55,830 bases of DNA from Pirellula staleyi DSM 6068 (GTDB lineage Bacteria; Planctomycetota; Planctomycetia; Pirellulales; Pirellulaceae). Positions within the stretch are counted from its first letter, which is position 1. Every line of letters begins with the position of its first letter. The notes below the pieces were generated by a model, which saw only the letters and a program-made list of their open reading frames with translations, ran no database searches and was not told the DNA's origin. Where the stretch lies: the NCBI GenBank assembly GCA_945875845.1, contig CAMCMB010000046.1, positions 1 to 55,830 of the forward strand. Reading direction: 5' to 3'. Shown here piece by piece: positions 16,499 to 25,798 of the stretch. Made by a program: the position numbers and the translations under genes.

Positions 16499-18412
16499 CT
16501 AGTTCTTGACTTCGAACTCGGCATCGATTGCGTCATCGTCCCCTTCGGCTTTGGCTGGTTTTTCAGCCGCCGGCGTCGGGCCAGCTTGCGGACCGAGGGT
16601 TGAACGAAACGCTTGTGCCGATTGCTCAAGTTCCATCGTGGCGGATTTGATTGCAGCCGCATCATTGGTCGCGATGGATTCGCGAGCTTTCTTGATAGCC
16701 ATTTCAAGAGGCTCTCGGTCCGATGCGCTCAGTTTCTCGCCCTGATCCTTGATCGCTTTTTCAAGCCCATAAATCGTGTTCTCTGCTCGGTTCTTTGCTT
16801 CCGCCAGTTCGACGAATTTCTTGTCTTCGTCTGCATGCGACTCCGCTTCCCGACGCATTCGCTCGATCTCATCTTTGCTCAATCCGCTGGATTGTTCGAT
16901 TTTCACGCTCGACTGCTTACCGGACTTGAGGTCCTTGGCCGAGACGTTCAAAATTCCGTTTTGATCGATGTCAAATTTCACTTCGATTTGAGGCACGCCG
17001 CGAGCCTGGGATTCGATTCCTTCAAGATTGAATTGATCGAGCAATCGGTTTTGCTGTGCCATCTTGCGTTCTCCTTGGAACACACTTACGGTCACTGCGG
17101 TTTGTCCGTCGGCGGCAGTTGAGAAAGTCTGCTTCTTTTCAACCGGAATCGTTGTATTGCGTTCAATCAAGGCGGTCAACACGCCACCCTCGGTTTCGAT
17201 GCCGAGAGTCAACGGTGTCACGTCGAGCAGCAGCACATCGCGTCGATCTCCCGAAAGAACCGCACCTTGGATGGCGGCCCCAACAGCAACGACTTCGTCT
17301 GGGTTGACTCCTTGGTGTGGCTCTTTGCCGAAGATGTCCTTGACGATCTGACGCACTTTCGGAACACGCGTCGAACCTCCGACCAACACGACTTCGTCAA
17401 TATCGGATGGCTTCATCTTGGCATCGGCAAGCGCCTGCAAGACTGGTTTGCGGCATCGTTCGATGAGTTCATCCACCAGACCCTCAAAAACACTGCGAGT
17501 GATCGACATTTGCAGGTGCTTCGGGCCAGAAGCGTCCGCCGTGATGAAAGGCAAGTTGATATCGGTCTGAGGCAAGCTACTCAGTTCCTTCTTTGCCTTT
17601 TCGCAAGCTTCTTGCAATCGCTGCAACGACATGGCATCTTTGCGCAAATCGATACCATTGTCTTTTTGGAATTGAGTCGCAACATAATTCACCAGTTGCT
17701 GGTCAAAATCGTCGCCCCCCAAGTGCGTATCGCCACTGGTGCTGATGACCTCGAAAACCTTGCTGTTGTTTTCTTCGTCCGTGCTCGTAGCAACTTCGAG
17801 CACAGAAACGTCAAACGTACCACCACCCAAGTCAAAGACGATAATCTTCTGATCTTTGGTCTTGTCTAAACCATAGGCGAGAGCAGCAGCGGTGGGCTCA
17901 TTGATGATACGTGCAACTTCAAGGCCTGCGATCTGCCCCGCATCCTTGGTCGCTTGTCGTTGAGCATCGTTGAAGTATGCTGGAACCGTGATAACGGCTT
18001 TGCTAACACGGTGGCCAAGATAGGACTCGGCTGCTTCTTTGAGTTTGCGAAGAACCTTGGCGGAGATCTCCTGCGGTGTAAATTGCTGATCGCCGATTTG
18101 GACTTTAACATATTCGTTCGCTCCCCCCACGACTTGGTACGGAACGATTCTTTCTTCCGACTCGACTTCGGAATGACGGCGACCCATGAAACGTTTCACC
18201 GACGAGACGGTCCGACGGGGATTGGTCACTGCCTGACGGCGAGCTGGCTCGCCAACGATCGTCTCGCTTTTGTCGGTGAAAGCTACGACGCTAGGCGTTA
18301 GGCGGTTGCCTTCCGCATTCGGAATGACTTTGACCTCCGTTCCCTCCATCACAGCAACGACGGAGTTGGTTGTTCCCAAGTCGATCCCAATAATTTTTTC
18401 GCCTGATGCCAT
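16499..18412 (-). CDS. dnaK: Molecular chaperone DnaK (Hsp70)
   Basis: The 637-aa Hsp70 chaperone binds and releases unfolded peptides in cycles driven by ATP, with DnaJ and GrpE. The nucleotide-binding domain begins [16 protein letters not shown] and includes [33 protein letters not shown] and [13 protein letters not shown]. The linker [14 protein letters not shown] leads to the substrate-binding domain. The C-terminal tail has a Gly/Pro/Ala-rich stretch and ends [12 protein letters not shown], the usual acidic EEVD-like end of bacterial DnaK. GAGGAA stands six bases before the ATG. No grpE or dnaJ lies nearby, and no CIRCE heat-shock operator was seen upstream. Planctomycetes may have several dnaK copies. 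Confidence 0.98.
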   Translation of the reverse strand: MASGEKIIGIDLGTTNSVVAVMEGTEVKVIPNAEGNRLTPSVVAFTDKSETIVGEPARRQAVTNPRRTVSSVKRFMGRRHSEVESEERIVPYQVVGGANEYVKVQIGDQQFTPQEISAKVLRKLKEAAESYLGHRVSKAVITVPAYFNDAQRQATKDAGQIAGLEVARIINEPTAAALAYGLDKTKDQKIIVFDLGGGTFDVSVLEVATSTDEENNSKVFEVISTSGDTHLGGDDFDQQLVNYVATQFQKDNGIDLRKDAMSLQRLQEACEKAKKELSSLPQTDINLPFITADASGPKHLQMSITRSVFEGLVDELIERCRKPVLQALADAKMKPSDIDEVVLVGGSTRVPKVRQIVKDIFGKEPHQGVNPDEVVAVGAAIQGAVLSGDRRDVLLLDVTPLTLGIETEGGVLTALIERNTTIPVEKKQTFSTAADGQTAVTVSVFQGERKMAQQNRLLDQFNLEGIESQARGVPQIEVKFDIDQNGILNVSAKDLKSGKQSSVKIEQSSGLSKDEIERMRREAESHADEDKKFVELAEAKNRAENTIYGLEKAIKDQGEKLSASDREPLEMAIKKARESIATNDAAAIKSATMELEQSAQAFRSTLGPQAGPTPAAEKPAKAEGDDDAIDAEFEVKN

Positions 18413-18475
18413 AATTGTTTCCTCTGCGTTACGATGTTGACGGGGTTAGGTGCGATTGCAATTTTAGTAGGAGAG

Positions 18476-18493
18476 GTAACCATCGGTGGTTAC
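18476..18493. promoter_or_regulatory. Hairpin in the divergent dnaK-pheA gap
   Basis: GTAACCA-TCGG-TGGTTAC is a perfect 7-bp inverted repeat with a four-base loop. It lies 64-81 bases before dnaK and about 110 bases before pheA, so it could be an operator or 5' leader hairpin for either. It does not match CIRCE. Confidence 0.3.
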
Positions 18494-18604
18494 GCAGCCC
18501 AATCGAAGCAATCGTTGTGCCAATTGTGTGCCCGTCACGCACGAAAGGTACGCAAAGTCTTTTTCGCAATAGACTTAAGTCGCTAGTAAAAACTAAAATG
18601 CCTG

Positions 18605-19741
18605 ATGTGTGTGGCGATTCCTAACCCCTTGAACGCCAAATTGACAGAAAAAAACTCGTTTTTCACTCGTTCGGCCGAGGAGATCGACTTGATCGAAAAG
18701 CTACGCGAAATCGACGCAAAGATACTTGAATTGGCCAAGCAGAGGTGTGCTTTGCTGTCTCAGTCCAGCCTGGAAGCACAAAAAGAGGGTCACGGTTTTG
18801 CGAGTTTGCGAGAAATGCAATCCTTGCAATCCGATAGGTCGGAAGGCGATTTCGGGAGCCGACTGCTGCGTTATGTATCTGGCCTGACCTACCAAACGGC
18901 GGTGATGCGTCAGTCGATTGCGTATCTTGGTCCCGAGTTCTCGTATTCCTATTCTGCCACCGCCAAGTACTTCGGCGCAATCGATGGCTTACAGGCTGTC
19001 AGCAGTATCGGAGCAGTGTTCGAAGAAATCGAACGCGGACACGCAAAATATGGAGTCGTCCCGATCGAGAACTCGACAGATGGTCGAATCGTTGACACCC
19101 TCAACATGTTCATCAAGACGCCGCTGAGGATTTGCGGCGAAGTCATGTTGCCCATTCATCACAATCTACTCGCGAGATGCAAGCGGGAGGAGATTCGGGA
19201 AATCTACAGCAAACCGCAAGCCCTTTCGCAATGTCGTGCGTGGCTCGGCAGCCATCTCCCCGAGGCTCGATGGGTTGAAGTCGCAAGCACGGCCACTGCA
19301 GCCAAAATAGCTGCGGAGGCTCCGAACGCAGCTGCAGTCGCATCGCGAGAGGCCGGCATTGCTCACGGGCTTGATCTCATCGCCGCCTCGATCGAAGACA
19401 ATCCTAACAATGTCACTCGGTTCGTCATTATCGGGGGTGAGCGTGTTCCGCCAACGGGAGATGACAAAACCTCAATCATGTTTCAAGTGCCACACAAACC
19501 GGGCGCGCTGGCGGATGTTATGGTGTTGTTGAGAGACAACGGTCTTAATTTGACTTGGATCGAATCCTTTCCAGTTCCAGGTGTCACTAGCGAATACTAT
19601 TTCTTTGTCGAACTCGAGGGGCACGAATCGCAACCCAACGTTCAAGTGGCATTGCAGTCCCTCCGTCGCACGGCATTGAGGTTGGATCTGTTGGGCTCGT
19701 ATCCAAAAGCGAGAGAAGCCTGTCAAATGCCTATGGGTTAA
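18605..19741 (+). CDS. pheA: Prephenate dehydratase with degenerate N-terminal chorismate mutase-like segment and ACT domain
   Basis: Converts prephenate to phenylpyruvate in phenylalanine synthesis. Residues about 20-95 are helical and resemble an AroQ chorismate mutase (LREIDAKILELAKQRCALL), but the catalytic GK.K block is not recognisable. The dehydratase domain begins IAYLGPEFSYSYSATAKYFG (about 101) and holds VPIENSTDGRI and the catalytic TRF in NNVTRFVIIGG. A C-terminal ACT domain (HKPGALADVMVLLRDNGLNL) normally binds phenylalanine for feedback control; the usual ESRP motif reads ESFP here. The 378-aa length matches bifunctional P-proteins. Whether it still has mutase activity is open. 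The gene is divergent from dnaK and convergent with the peptidase gene. Confidence 0.9.
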   Translation: MCVAIPNPLNAKLTEKNSFFTRSAEEIDLIEKLREIDAKILELAKQRCALLSQSSLEAQKEGHGFASLREMQSLQSDRSEGDFGSRLLRYVSGLTYQTAVMRQSIAYLGPEFSYSYSATAKYFGAIDGLQAVSSIGAVFEEIERGHAKYGVVPIENSTDGRIVDTLNMFIKTPLRICGEVMLPIHHNLLARCKREEIREIYSKPQALSQCRAWLGSHLPEARWVEVASTATAAKIAAEAPNAAAVASREAGIAHGLDLIAASIEDNPNNVTRFVIIGGERVPPTGDDKTSIMFQVPHKPGALADVMVLLRDNGLNLTWIESFPVPGVTSEYYFFVELEGHESQPNVQVALQSLRRTALRLDLLGSYPKAREACQMPMG

Positions 19742-19789
19742 ACATTGCTAAGAACAACCGTATGAGTCTTCGAGTGAAACAAACTGATA

Positions 19790-19860
19790 GCCATTGGGCG
19801 ATAGCCCCGGTTCTCGACGAATGTCGAGCAATTGGAAAACCGGGGCTATCGCCCAACGGC
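19790..19860. terminator. Nested double hairpin between convergent genes
   Basis: Outer arms are GCCATTGGGCGATAGCCCCG (from 19790, continuing GTT) and the inverse AACCGGGGCTATCGCCCAAC (from 19838, continuing GGC), 23 bases each with a single wobble position. Inside sits a second perfect hairpin CTCGAC-GAAT-GTCGAG (19813-19828). It fills the gap between the converging pheA and peptidase genes. A bidirectional terminator is likely, though no T-run follows. Confidence 0.65.
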
Positions 19861-19914
19861 TAATTGGTATCAAAACATATTCGGATGTGCTTATTACGCG
19901 GCTAACTATTGCGC

Positions 19915-21291
19915 CTAGCCTGCTTGAGCTAGGTAGTGCCAGAGTCTCGTGCTTGCTCGGATTCCTCGATAGTAATCCTCTAGACAAAATTTTTCGTTTG
20001 GACTGTGCGCTCCGTCGTCGTCCAAACCCCAGCCCAACAGTAGCACGTCGGCCTTGGTCGCCTCGACCATTTGAGCAACGATGGGGATCGAGCCACCTTC
20101 GCGGATCAACACGGGCTTCACACCGAAACCTTCTTCGACGGCCCGCATGGCCCCCTGCATAAACGGAGAATTGGGGTCGGCCATGACGCCGCGACCGCCA
20201 TGCAAATCGATCAGTTCAATGCGAACGCCTGGGGGTGTATTTTGCGCGAGAAAGGAACGAAGTTGTTGGCTAACAACCTTGGGGTCTTGATTGGGCACCA
20301 ATCGAAAACTGATCTTGGCGCCGGTCCATGATGGAATGATCGTCTTACCCCCTTCCCCTTGATAGCCGCCGAGCAAACCGTGAACGTCCAACGTGGGACG
20401 CGCCCATCGTCGTTCGAGGGTGGTGTAGCCCGCTTCACCCGTCAACGCCTCCACACCCAATTGTTCCGCGAACGCTTGGTCTGAAAAGTTCATCTGTTGC
20501 CACATCTCGCGTTCGCTGGCTTCGAGGTCGACCACGGAATCATAAAAGCCGGGCAACTGAATTCTGCCGTCCGGAGTTTTCATTTCGGTGAGAATCCGTG
20601 CAAGCGCAAGCCCTGGATTCGTAACGGCTCCGCCAAAGGACCCGGAGTGCAAGTCCGCTTTGGGTCCATGAACGCGGATTTCGTAGTATGCGATCCCTCG
20701 TAAACCGTACGTGATTGCTGGTTGTCCTTTGGCATATTGCGACGAATCCGAAATGACAATGACATCGCACGCAATCTGGTCTGCAATTTCCGGGAGTTTG
20801 GCTTCGAGGACTTCGCTACCGCTTTCTTCTTGTCCCTCGATCAAAAATTTCACTTGAAGGGGGAGTTTTCGGTTGCACCGGTTCCAGGCAATCACACTTT
20901 GGATGTGCGTCATCATCTGCCCTTTGTCGTCCGTCGAACCACGGGCGTAGATGTTTCCGTCCTTAAGCACGGGCTCGAAAGGGGGAGAGTTCCACAAATT
21001 CAGTGGATCCGCGGGCTGAACATCATAGTGTCCATAGACAAGAACCACTGGTTTTCCTGGAACTGGTTCAGTTTCAGCGTATACCAGCGGCGGCCCGTCC
21101 CCCGCAATCAGCCGAGTCTTAAGTCCGCCCGAGGCCAATTTCGCTTGGACCCAGTTCGCCGCTGCGGTCATTTCGGGTTGCTTGGTACTGTCCGCGCTGA
21201 TGCTAGCAATTCGGAGCAACTCAAAGAGTTCGTCCAATTGAATCTGACGATTATTCTGCAAATAGCGATCGATGGAAGTAAAATCAGTCAT
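19915..21291 (-). CDS. M20-family metallopeptidase (dipeptidase)
   Basis: A 458-aa cytoplasmic zinc peptidase of the M20/M25/M40 group, which cuts dipeptides or removes acyl groups. Metal-binding residues are visible in VYGHYDVQPADP (His), ARGSTDDKGQMM (Asp bridging two metals), and EGQEESGSE (catalytic Glu and metal Glu). A dimerisation insert follows at about 190-370, and the final His ligand is in the DDGAHSPNEKF segment. This arrangement is closest to beta-Ala-His dipeptidases and relatives. No signal peptide. It stands alone, divergent from clpS. Confidence 0.93.
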   Translation of the reverse strand: MTDFTSIDRYLQNNRQIQLDELFELLRIASISADSTKQPEMTAAANWVQAKLASGGLKTRLIAGDGPPLVYAETEPVPGKPVVLVYGHYDVQPADPLNLWNSPPFEPVLKDGNIYARGSTDDKGQMMTHIQSVIAWNRCNRKLPLQVKFLIEGQEESGSEVLEAKLPEIADQIACDVIVISDSSQYAKGQPAITYGLRGIAYYEIRVHGPKADLHSGSFGGAVTNPGLALARILTEMKTPDGRIQLPGFYDSVVDLEASEREMWQQMNFSDQAFAEQLGVEALTGEAGYTTLERRWARPTLDVHGLLGGYQGEGGKTIIPSWTGAKISFRLVPNQDPKVVSQQLRSFLAQNTPPGVRIELIDLHGGRGVMADPNSPFMQGAMRAVEEGFGVKPVLIREGGSIPIVAQMVEATKADVLLLGWGLDDDGAHSPNEKFCLEDYYRGIRASTRLWHYLAQAG

Positions 21292-21475
21292 GTTCGGTTA
21301 TAAGTTTTGTACGAATTGTGCTTGCCAAGACTACCTACGCTACATTTACAATATAGTGGAGCTTTAACTATTTTGCAGGTCGCGACGGCACTGCTCATTT
21401 TCGCCATTGTCGCATTCTTGTTTGTTCAACAACACATTTCCAACACCACATCATTTCAACACAAAGGGAACCAAC

Positions 21476-21814
21476 ATGTCGGATTCCGACACCGCCGTCG
21501 CCGAGCCGATCGTGCGTCCACAGAATCAAAAGCCAAAAGCCAAGCGACAACCCCGCTACCACGTGATCCTTTGGGACGATCCCAACCACACATTCGAGTA
21601 TGTCATCGCAATGATGAAGGACTTGTTCCGGCTATCGCAAGCGGATGGAAAACGTATTGCAGAGGAAGTGGATCGAACGGGCCGTGCTATTTGCTTAACC
21701 ACCACGCGCGAGCATGCCGAGCTTAAAAGAGACCAGATCCGTGGCTTTGGTCGCGATCCGTTTAGTACCAAGTCAACCGGCAGTATGGTTGCATCGATAG
21801 AACCTGAGTTGTAG
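21476..21814 (+). CDS. clpS: ATP-dependent Clp protease adaptor ClpS
   Basis: A 112-aa adaptor that delivers N-degron substrates to ClpAP. After a ~25-residue flexible N-terminus comes YHVILWDDPNHTFEYVI with the substrate-binding D-x-N/H-T region, then MMKDLFRLSQADGKRIAEEV and the typical TTTREHAELKRDQIRGFGRD. The ATG at 21476 has AAAGGGA at a normal distance; the frame upstream to 21407 has no support. No clpA or clpC gene is nearby. The trmB gene starts three bases after its stop, so they share a transcript. Confidence 0.95.
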   Translation: MSDSDTAVAEPIVRPQNQKPKAKRQPRYHVILWDDPNHTFEYVIAMMKDLFRLSQADGKRIAEEVDRTGRAICLTTTREHAELKRDQIRGFGRDPFSTKSTGSMVASIEPEL

Positions 21815-21817
21815 CCA

Positions 21818-22666
21818 ATGAGCAAACGTTATGAAAATACTTCCTCCCCAACAGAGTTACTGCCTGGTGATATCGAGTACGAAATGGGTACACCGATTCC
21901 AGGCAAGATTCTGGAAAAGGAACTATGGTTCCAAACTGCCATCAAAAAGCTTCCCGAGAACGAGCCGCTAGACATTGAGGCTATCTTTGGGCGGGTCGCA
22001 CCTGTTGCAATCGATATTGGGTGTGGGAATGGTCGATTCGCGATTTCCTCGGCGGTTCGAAGACCGAATTGGGACCATTTAGCAATCGACATATTGCCGG
22101 CCGTGGTTCGCTATGGGACGCGACGCGGAAATCAGCGTGGACTTTCCAATTTGCGCTTTGCGGTTTGCGACGGTTGGCGATTCTTGGCGAACTACCTACA
22201 ACCTAGTTCGGTTGACGAAATCCATATTTACCATCCGCAACCATTTGCTGATCCGAACCAATCGAGTCGTCGAATGATGACGCCGGATTTCTTGGTATGG
22301 ATGCACAACCGTTTAACGACCACAGGGCAAGTGTTTCTGCAGTCCGATCGTCGAGAGTATTGGGATTACATATCGCTCATTATGAGTCGTATCTTTGAAT
22401 GGCGAGAGATAGAAGGTCGCTGGCCTGACGATGAGTTTGGTCGTTCACGTCGCGAAGTATTGTCCATTGAGCAAGGCATGCCAATTTTTCGCGGTGTAGG
22501 AACGATGCGAACGGAACTGACGAACGACGAGATTCAATTGATCGCGTCCGAGTTGCCGCAACCCAAGTTTCAAGTCGATCGTGGCGATTCTAGAAACAAG
22601 CGGCCGCTTCGAAAGCGACCGCCTCGTCCTAGTCATCGGCGAGCCCACCCTCCAAAAACCACATAG
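21818..22666 (+). CDS. trmB: tRNA (guanine-N7-)-methyltransferase
   Basis: Methylates N7 of guanine 46 in the variable loop of tRNAs using S-adenosylmethionine. The 282-aa protein has the SAM-binding loop VAIDIGCGNGRFAI near residue 67, LAIDILPAVVRYGTRR (the acidic end of strand 2), and the family region IHIYHPQPFADPNQSSRRMM, a variant of the usual FPDPWPKKRH substrate motif. The basic C-terminus (RGDSRNKRPLRKRPPRPSHR) is longer than in typical TrmB and may bind RNA. Overlap in spacing with clpS suggests co-transcription. The variant motif makes a related RNA methyltransferase possible, but TrmB is most likely. Confidence 0.85.
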   Translation: MSKRYENTSSPTELLPGDIEYEMGTPIPGKILEKELWFQTAIKKLPENEPLDIEAIFGRVAPVAIDIGCGNGRFAISSAVRRPNWDHLAIDILPAVVRYGTRRGNQRGLSNLRFAVCDGWRFLANYLQPSSVDEIHIYHPQPFADPNQSSRRMMTPDFLVWMHNRLTTTGQVFLQSDRREYWDYISLIMSRIFEWREIEGRWPDDEFGRSRREVLSIEQGMPIFRGVGTMRTELTNDEIQLIASELPQPKFQVDRGDSRNKRPLRKRPPRPSHRRAHPPKTT

Positions 22667-22678
22667 GGGACCCTGCTG

Positions 22679-22818
22679 TCAGCCCGCTAGCGGCTTGTTG
22701 CTTTGGTGAAGTCGTTAGAGGGTAAGGGCGGTAAGATGGACTTCCAAGTCCGTCAATGGGGAATTCGACGGACTGGGAAGTCCGTGGTACCATTAAATCA
22801 ACAAGCCCGCTAGCGCGT
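22679..22818. repeat. Nested palindromes, CAACAAGCCCG family
   Basis: Outer arms CGCTAGCGGCTTGTTG (22685-22700) and CAACAAGCCCGCTAGCG are inverse copies. Inside, GGACTTCCAAGTCCGTC faces GACGGACTGGGAAGTCC (about 22739-22783). The right outer arm contains TAAATCAACAAGCCCG (22794-22809), identical to 8261-8276. It follows the trmB stop. Confidence 0.75.
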
Positions 22819-22995
22819 TCCGGCTGATGGATCGTTTGAGAAACAACGAACTTGGCTGGACTCGTGTGAGTTACGCAAATCGAACAGTGCCTACTATTAG
22901 GCGTGCTTGTTCAATAAATCAACGAAAACATCCTAATAGTTAAAACTTCTTCCATTAAAAGCATTTTTCAATTGAGGTATTCTATAGCAACATCC

Positions 22996-23026
22996 GGAAC
23001 TTTCGGGTACTCCGAACACTCCGAAC
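22996..23026 (+). promoter_or_regulatory. Possible ECF-type promoter and 9-base direct repeat before the anti-sigma-like gene
   Basis: GGAAC (22996-23000) resembles the -35 element of extracytoplasmic-function sigma promoters. It is followed by the tandem repeat ACTCCGAAC-ACTCCGAAC (23009-23026), 41 bases before the start codon. The ~100 bases before it are notably A/T-rich. The assignment rests only on position and the GGAAC motif. Confidence 0.3.
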
Positions 23027-23066
23027 GAAGGTAACTAGGTACACAACTGACCGGTTTTTAGCCCTT

Positions 23067-24359
23067 ATGAAATCCCCACACCCAACCGTTGACGAACTCT
23101 TAAGCGGTATGCTAGATGGCGTACTGTCCGATGACGAAGTGCGTCAATTGGAAGTCGCAATGTCGGCGGATCCCTCGGTTGGGAGGAAACTAGACGAGTT
23201 GTCGAGGTTGCGAACGGGATTGCTGAGTGGTCGAAATCGAAGCAGGCTCGGACCGGATTTCGCGAACAAGGTTTTGAAACTATCCCAAGCGCGGGCGATT
23301 GAGATGGGATCGGAATGTCCGGCATGGTTGAAAAGTGGTCAAGATAAGTCGGCTCGCTCGCATTTAAAAAACCCTAGGGTTGCGGGTCACACGTCGACAC
23401 CGCGTTGGGTTTATGGTGTCGTCCTGACATCGGCTGCGGTTTTTTGCATTGTCTATGCTTCTTTGCCAGGCAGGGACGAGCAACGCAACTTCGCGGAATT
23501 CTCATGGCAGGAAGACGAAGCCGCAAAGGAAGCGATCGAGCACATTGATAACAGCCGTTCGCTTCTTTCGGAGACTCAACCCGATCGAGACTCGCACGAG
23601 ACTGCGGTTCCAGAGGTTTCAGCAGCGAAGTCGTCCATTTTCGATTCAACAGCACAGAGCGAAGCATCGAATGCCACGGTACCAAGCATCAAACAGGCGA
23701 CTTCCAACTTCGAAATCAATTCGCTTCCCGAAAACAGTTCGGTAGCTGAGAATTCAGGTTCTCAAGCCGATCCAGATCAAAACACAGCCAAGCTCGCGTT
23801 GGATTTCTCGACCCAAAAATGGTTCACCTTGGTGATTGATATTTCAATCGACAAGGTGGCGATTGAGAATCTAGCACTGGTGTCGATTTTGAAAGGGCAC
23901 GGTGTGGTTTATGCTGAGGATTTGAACATCAATGCGGAGCAGTTGGCCGCGCTCGAAGACTCTCAATTTATTGGTCGAGCCAATGCAGCCAATGCAGTCG
24001 AGTCTGAGAAAATGGGAGTCATGTTTATTCGGGCACCACTCGACAAGCTTGGTTTGGCCATTGACGAGATAGGCGACAGATACAAAGATTTCCCGGAATT
24101 CGAGATGGATCTGGCTTATGACAGCTCGGTGGGATTGTTGATTAAGCAGTTGAGCGGAATCAAAGTTGCCGAAGGAAAAAATGGAGTCGTATTAAATCTT
24201 TCTCCGCCCCAGTCCTCAAAATCGTCATTACCCTTTACTGCTTCTGTTCGTAAACCGGGAATGTTTTCTCGTGAGACGCTGAAAAAGGGAACAAGCAAAA
24301 TTTTCCCTGAATCCCAGGAAATGGGTTATGTGCTACTGCGGTTTCGGGCTGCCAGATAG
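23067..24359 (+). CDS. Anti-sigma-factor-like membrane protein without adjacent sigma gene
   Basis: A 430-aa protein. The N-terminus (TVDELLSGMLDGVLSDDEVRQLEVAMSA in part) is the helical start common to planctomycete anti-sigma-like proteins that count cell-surface stress. The segment before a transmembrane helix is basic; the helix is WVYGVVLTSAAVFCIVYASL, about residues 114-133. The remainder (~300 residues, Ser/Glu-rich then a folded part with WFTLVIDISIDKVAIENLAL) would lie outside the cytoplasm. No zinc-binding His-Cys-Cys motif was seen. Such genes normally follow an rpoE-type gene; none is present, so it is an orphan or its partner is elsewhere. Confidence 0.65.
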   Translation: MKSPHPTVDELLSGMLDGVLSDDEVRQLEVAMSADPSVGRKLDELSRLRTGLLSGRNRSRLGPDFANKVLKLSQARAIEMGSECPAWLKSGQDKSARSHLKNPRVAGHTSTPRWVYGVVLTSAAVFCIVYASLPGRDEQRNFAEFSWQEDEAAKEAIEHIDNSRSLLSETQPDRDSHETAVPEVSAAKSSIFDSTAQSEASNATVPSIKQATSNFEINSLPENSSVAENSGSQADPDQNTAKLALDFSTQKWFTLVIDISIDKVAIENLALVSILKGHGVVYAEDLNINAEQLAALEDSQFIGRANAANAVESEKMGVMFIRAPLDKLGLAIDEIGDRYKDFPEFEMDLAYDSSVGLLIKQLSGIKVAEGKNGVVLNLSPPQSSKSSLPFTASVRKPGMFSRETLKKGTSKIFPESQEMGYVLLRFRAAR

Positions 24360-24376
24360 AAGTTTACCGACGGGGT

Positions 24377-24404
24377 CACGCCCAGAGCGATCGCGCTGGG
24401 CGTG
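24377..24404. terminator. Hairpin after the anti-sigma-like gene
   Basis: CACGCCCAG (24377-24385) and CTGGGCGTG (24396-24404) form a nine-base stem over a small inner palindrome GCGATCGC. It lies 17 bases after the stop codon, between convergent genes. No T-run follows. Confidence 0.45.
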
Positions 24405-24469
24405 GATTCGCAGTCCAACGCAATGGACACACCACACGCCCTCGTTCCTCAGGACGTGCCACCTAATGA

Positions 24470-25798
24470 TTACTGCGGACTACCTGGACCACCTGAGTTC
24501 ACAGGACTAGGCAAAGGAATGCCAGGGCCTCCACTATTATTCCCTGGCCCTGGACCACCTCCGCTATTTCCTGGTCCCCCACTATTTCCAAAACCGCCCG
24601 GACCCGGACCGCCTGGCCCCGGTCCAAAACCGCCCGGACCAGCCGCTCGTGCCCTATTCATGCCTTGCGTCACGCCTTGCATGAACGCATCTCCTAAGCC
24701 CATGATTTGTTGCATTGCCTCGTCGAAGTCCTGTTGCGTTTCAGCGGCAATAAATGCACCCATCGAAAGATTCGCCGCGAACATCCCTTGAGACACCGCC
24801 TTGTGAATGGCTTTGGGATCGGCGGATTGAACTGCCTGTGTCGCTTGCCCCATCCCCTGATTCCACGATTTGAGCATTTCCTCCGGTAACCATCGGCCTT
24901 CGGACAAGACGAATTTTCCCATACCAACCGCCATCACTTGGCTTGCCGAAATGTTCTGGATCGCGACATCATCCGGAATGAGAGTGTTCACCGCCTTCAA
25001 TGGGCTATCCGTTGGCATAAGTCGATCCAAAGCATCTGATTTCGCAGCGACATTAGCGACATAACCGCCAAGCAGGTCTCTCACATTGGTTTCCTGAAGG
25101 CTTTTGACTTCCAGAAAATCTGCCGGCACCATGGCCTCAACCAATTCAACTGCGGAGTCGTATGACTTTTCAAGGAGGGGTCGCTGATCCGGAGGTATAG
25201 GCAAAACCTTGCTATTCAGGAAAAACTGCTTCTTGGTCGTCAGCGCTTCGAGCAGGGTTTTGCGAAAGTTTTTGACCAAGTCAAGCGTTCGCTGTTCGAT
25301 GCGTGTCGATGCAAGTTGCACTAGGTCTTCCACTTGCTTTTGTTTGGTTGCGGGGAGTGCATCCCACAAAACCATCGGGTTCTTATTTTTCAGCTCCCGT
25401 AGAATAATGTCCTTGAATTCGACCGCCGTCACGGTCGCAGGAAATTCGACAACTTTGGCAGTCTCCGAAGGAGTCGCCGGGGCCGAAAGCCCATATTTGG
25501 CAATCGATCGAGCTCGAAGCCGGCTCTTGTCGTCGAGCTTGTAGAGCGGGAGGGTTACTTCATTGCCATCGGTTTTTCGCAATAACAACTGTATCCCGTC
25601 TAGCTTTACGAACTCGGCTTCGACCGTTCTCTTGCCGGTACTATCCGTCCAACTTTGCGTGACGGCCGGTTTTTCTTGAGCCAGGGAATCCTGCGGACAC
25701 ATGGCAATAAAGGGCAACGACAGCGGAATTGCCAATGATAGCGCGATCGTATCGCGAATGACAACGCAACGACTTAGGCACCGATATTTAGAACGCAT
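24470..25798 (-). CDS. Secreted SHD1-domain protein with glycine/proline-rich tail
   Basis: A 442-aa exported protein. The signal peptide is about residues 1-41 (hydrophobic DTIALSLAIPLSLPFIAM). Residues about 48-97 are an SHD1-like domain (SLA1 homology domain 1): WTDSTGKRTVEAEFVKLDG, VTLPLYKLDDKSRLRAR. In planctomycetes this domain is found in secreted proteins of unknown role. A ~270-residue helical region follows, and the last ~60 residues are almost only G, P, N and S (GGFGPGPGGPGPGGFGNSG). That tail is likely disordered or may bind other surface polymers. No partner genes nearby. Confidence 0.8.
   Translation of the reverse strand: MRSKYRCLSRCVVIRDTIALSLAIPLSLPFIAMCPQDSLAQEKPAVTQSWTDSTGKRTVEAEFVKLDGIQLLLRKTDGNEVTLPLYKLDDKSRLRARSIAKYGLSAPATPSETAKVVEFPATVTAVEFKDIILRELKNKNPMVLWDALPATKQKQVEDLVQLASTRIEQRTLDLVKNFRKTLLEALTTKKQFFLNSKVLPIPPDQRPLLEKSYDSAVELVEAMVPADFLEVKSLQETNVRDLLGGYVANVAAKSDALDRLMPTDSPLKAVNTLIPDDVAIQNISASQVMAVGMGKFVLSEGRWLPEEMLKSWNQGMGQATQAVQSADPKAIHKAVSQGMFAANLSMGAFIAAETQQDFDEAMQQIMGLGDAFMQGVTQGMNRARAAGPGGFGPGPGGPGPGGFGNSGGPGNSGGGPGPGNNSGGPGIPLPSPVNSGGPGSPQ

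Noticed and set aside
18413-18604. CIRCE heat-shock operator upstream of dnaK
   Set aside because: Only an unrelated 7-bp hairpin was found; the TTAGCACTC pattern is absent.
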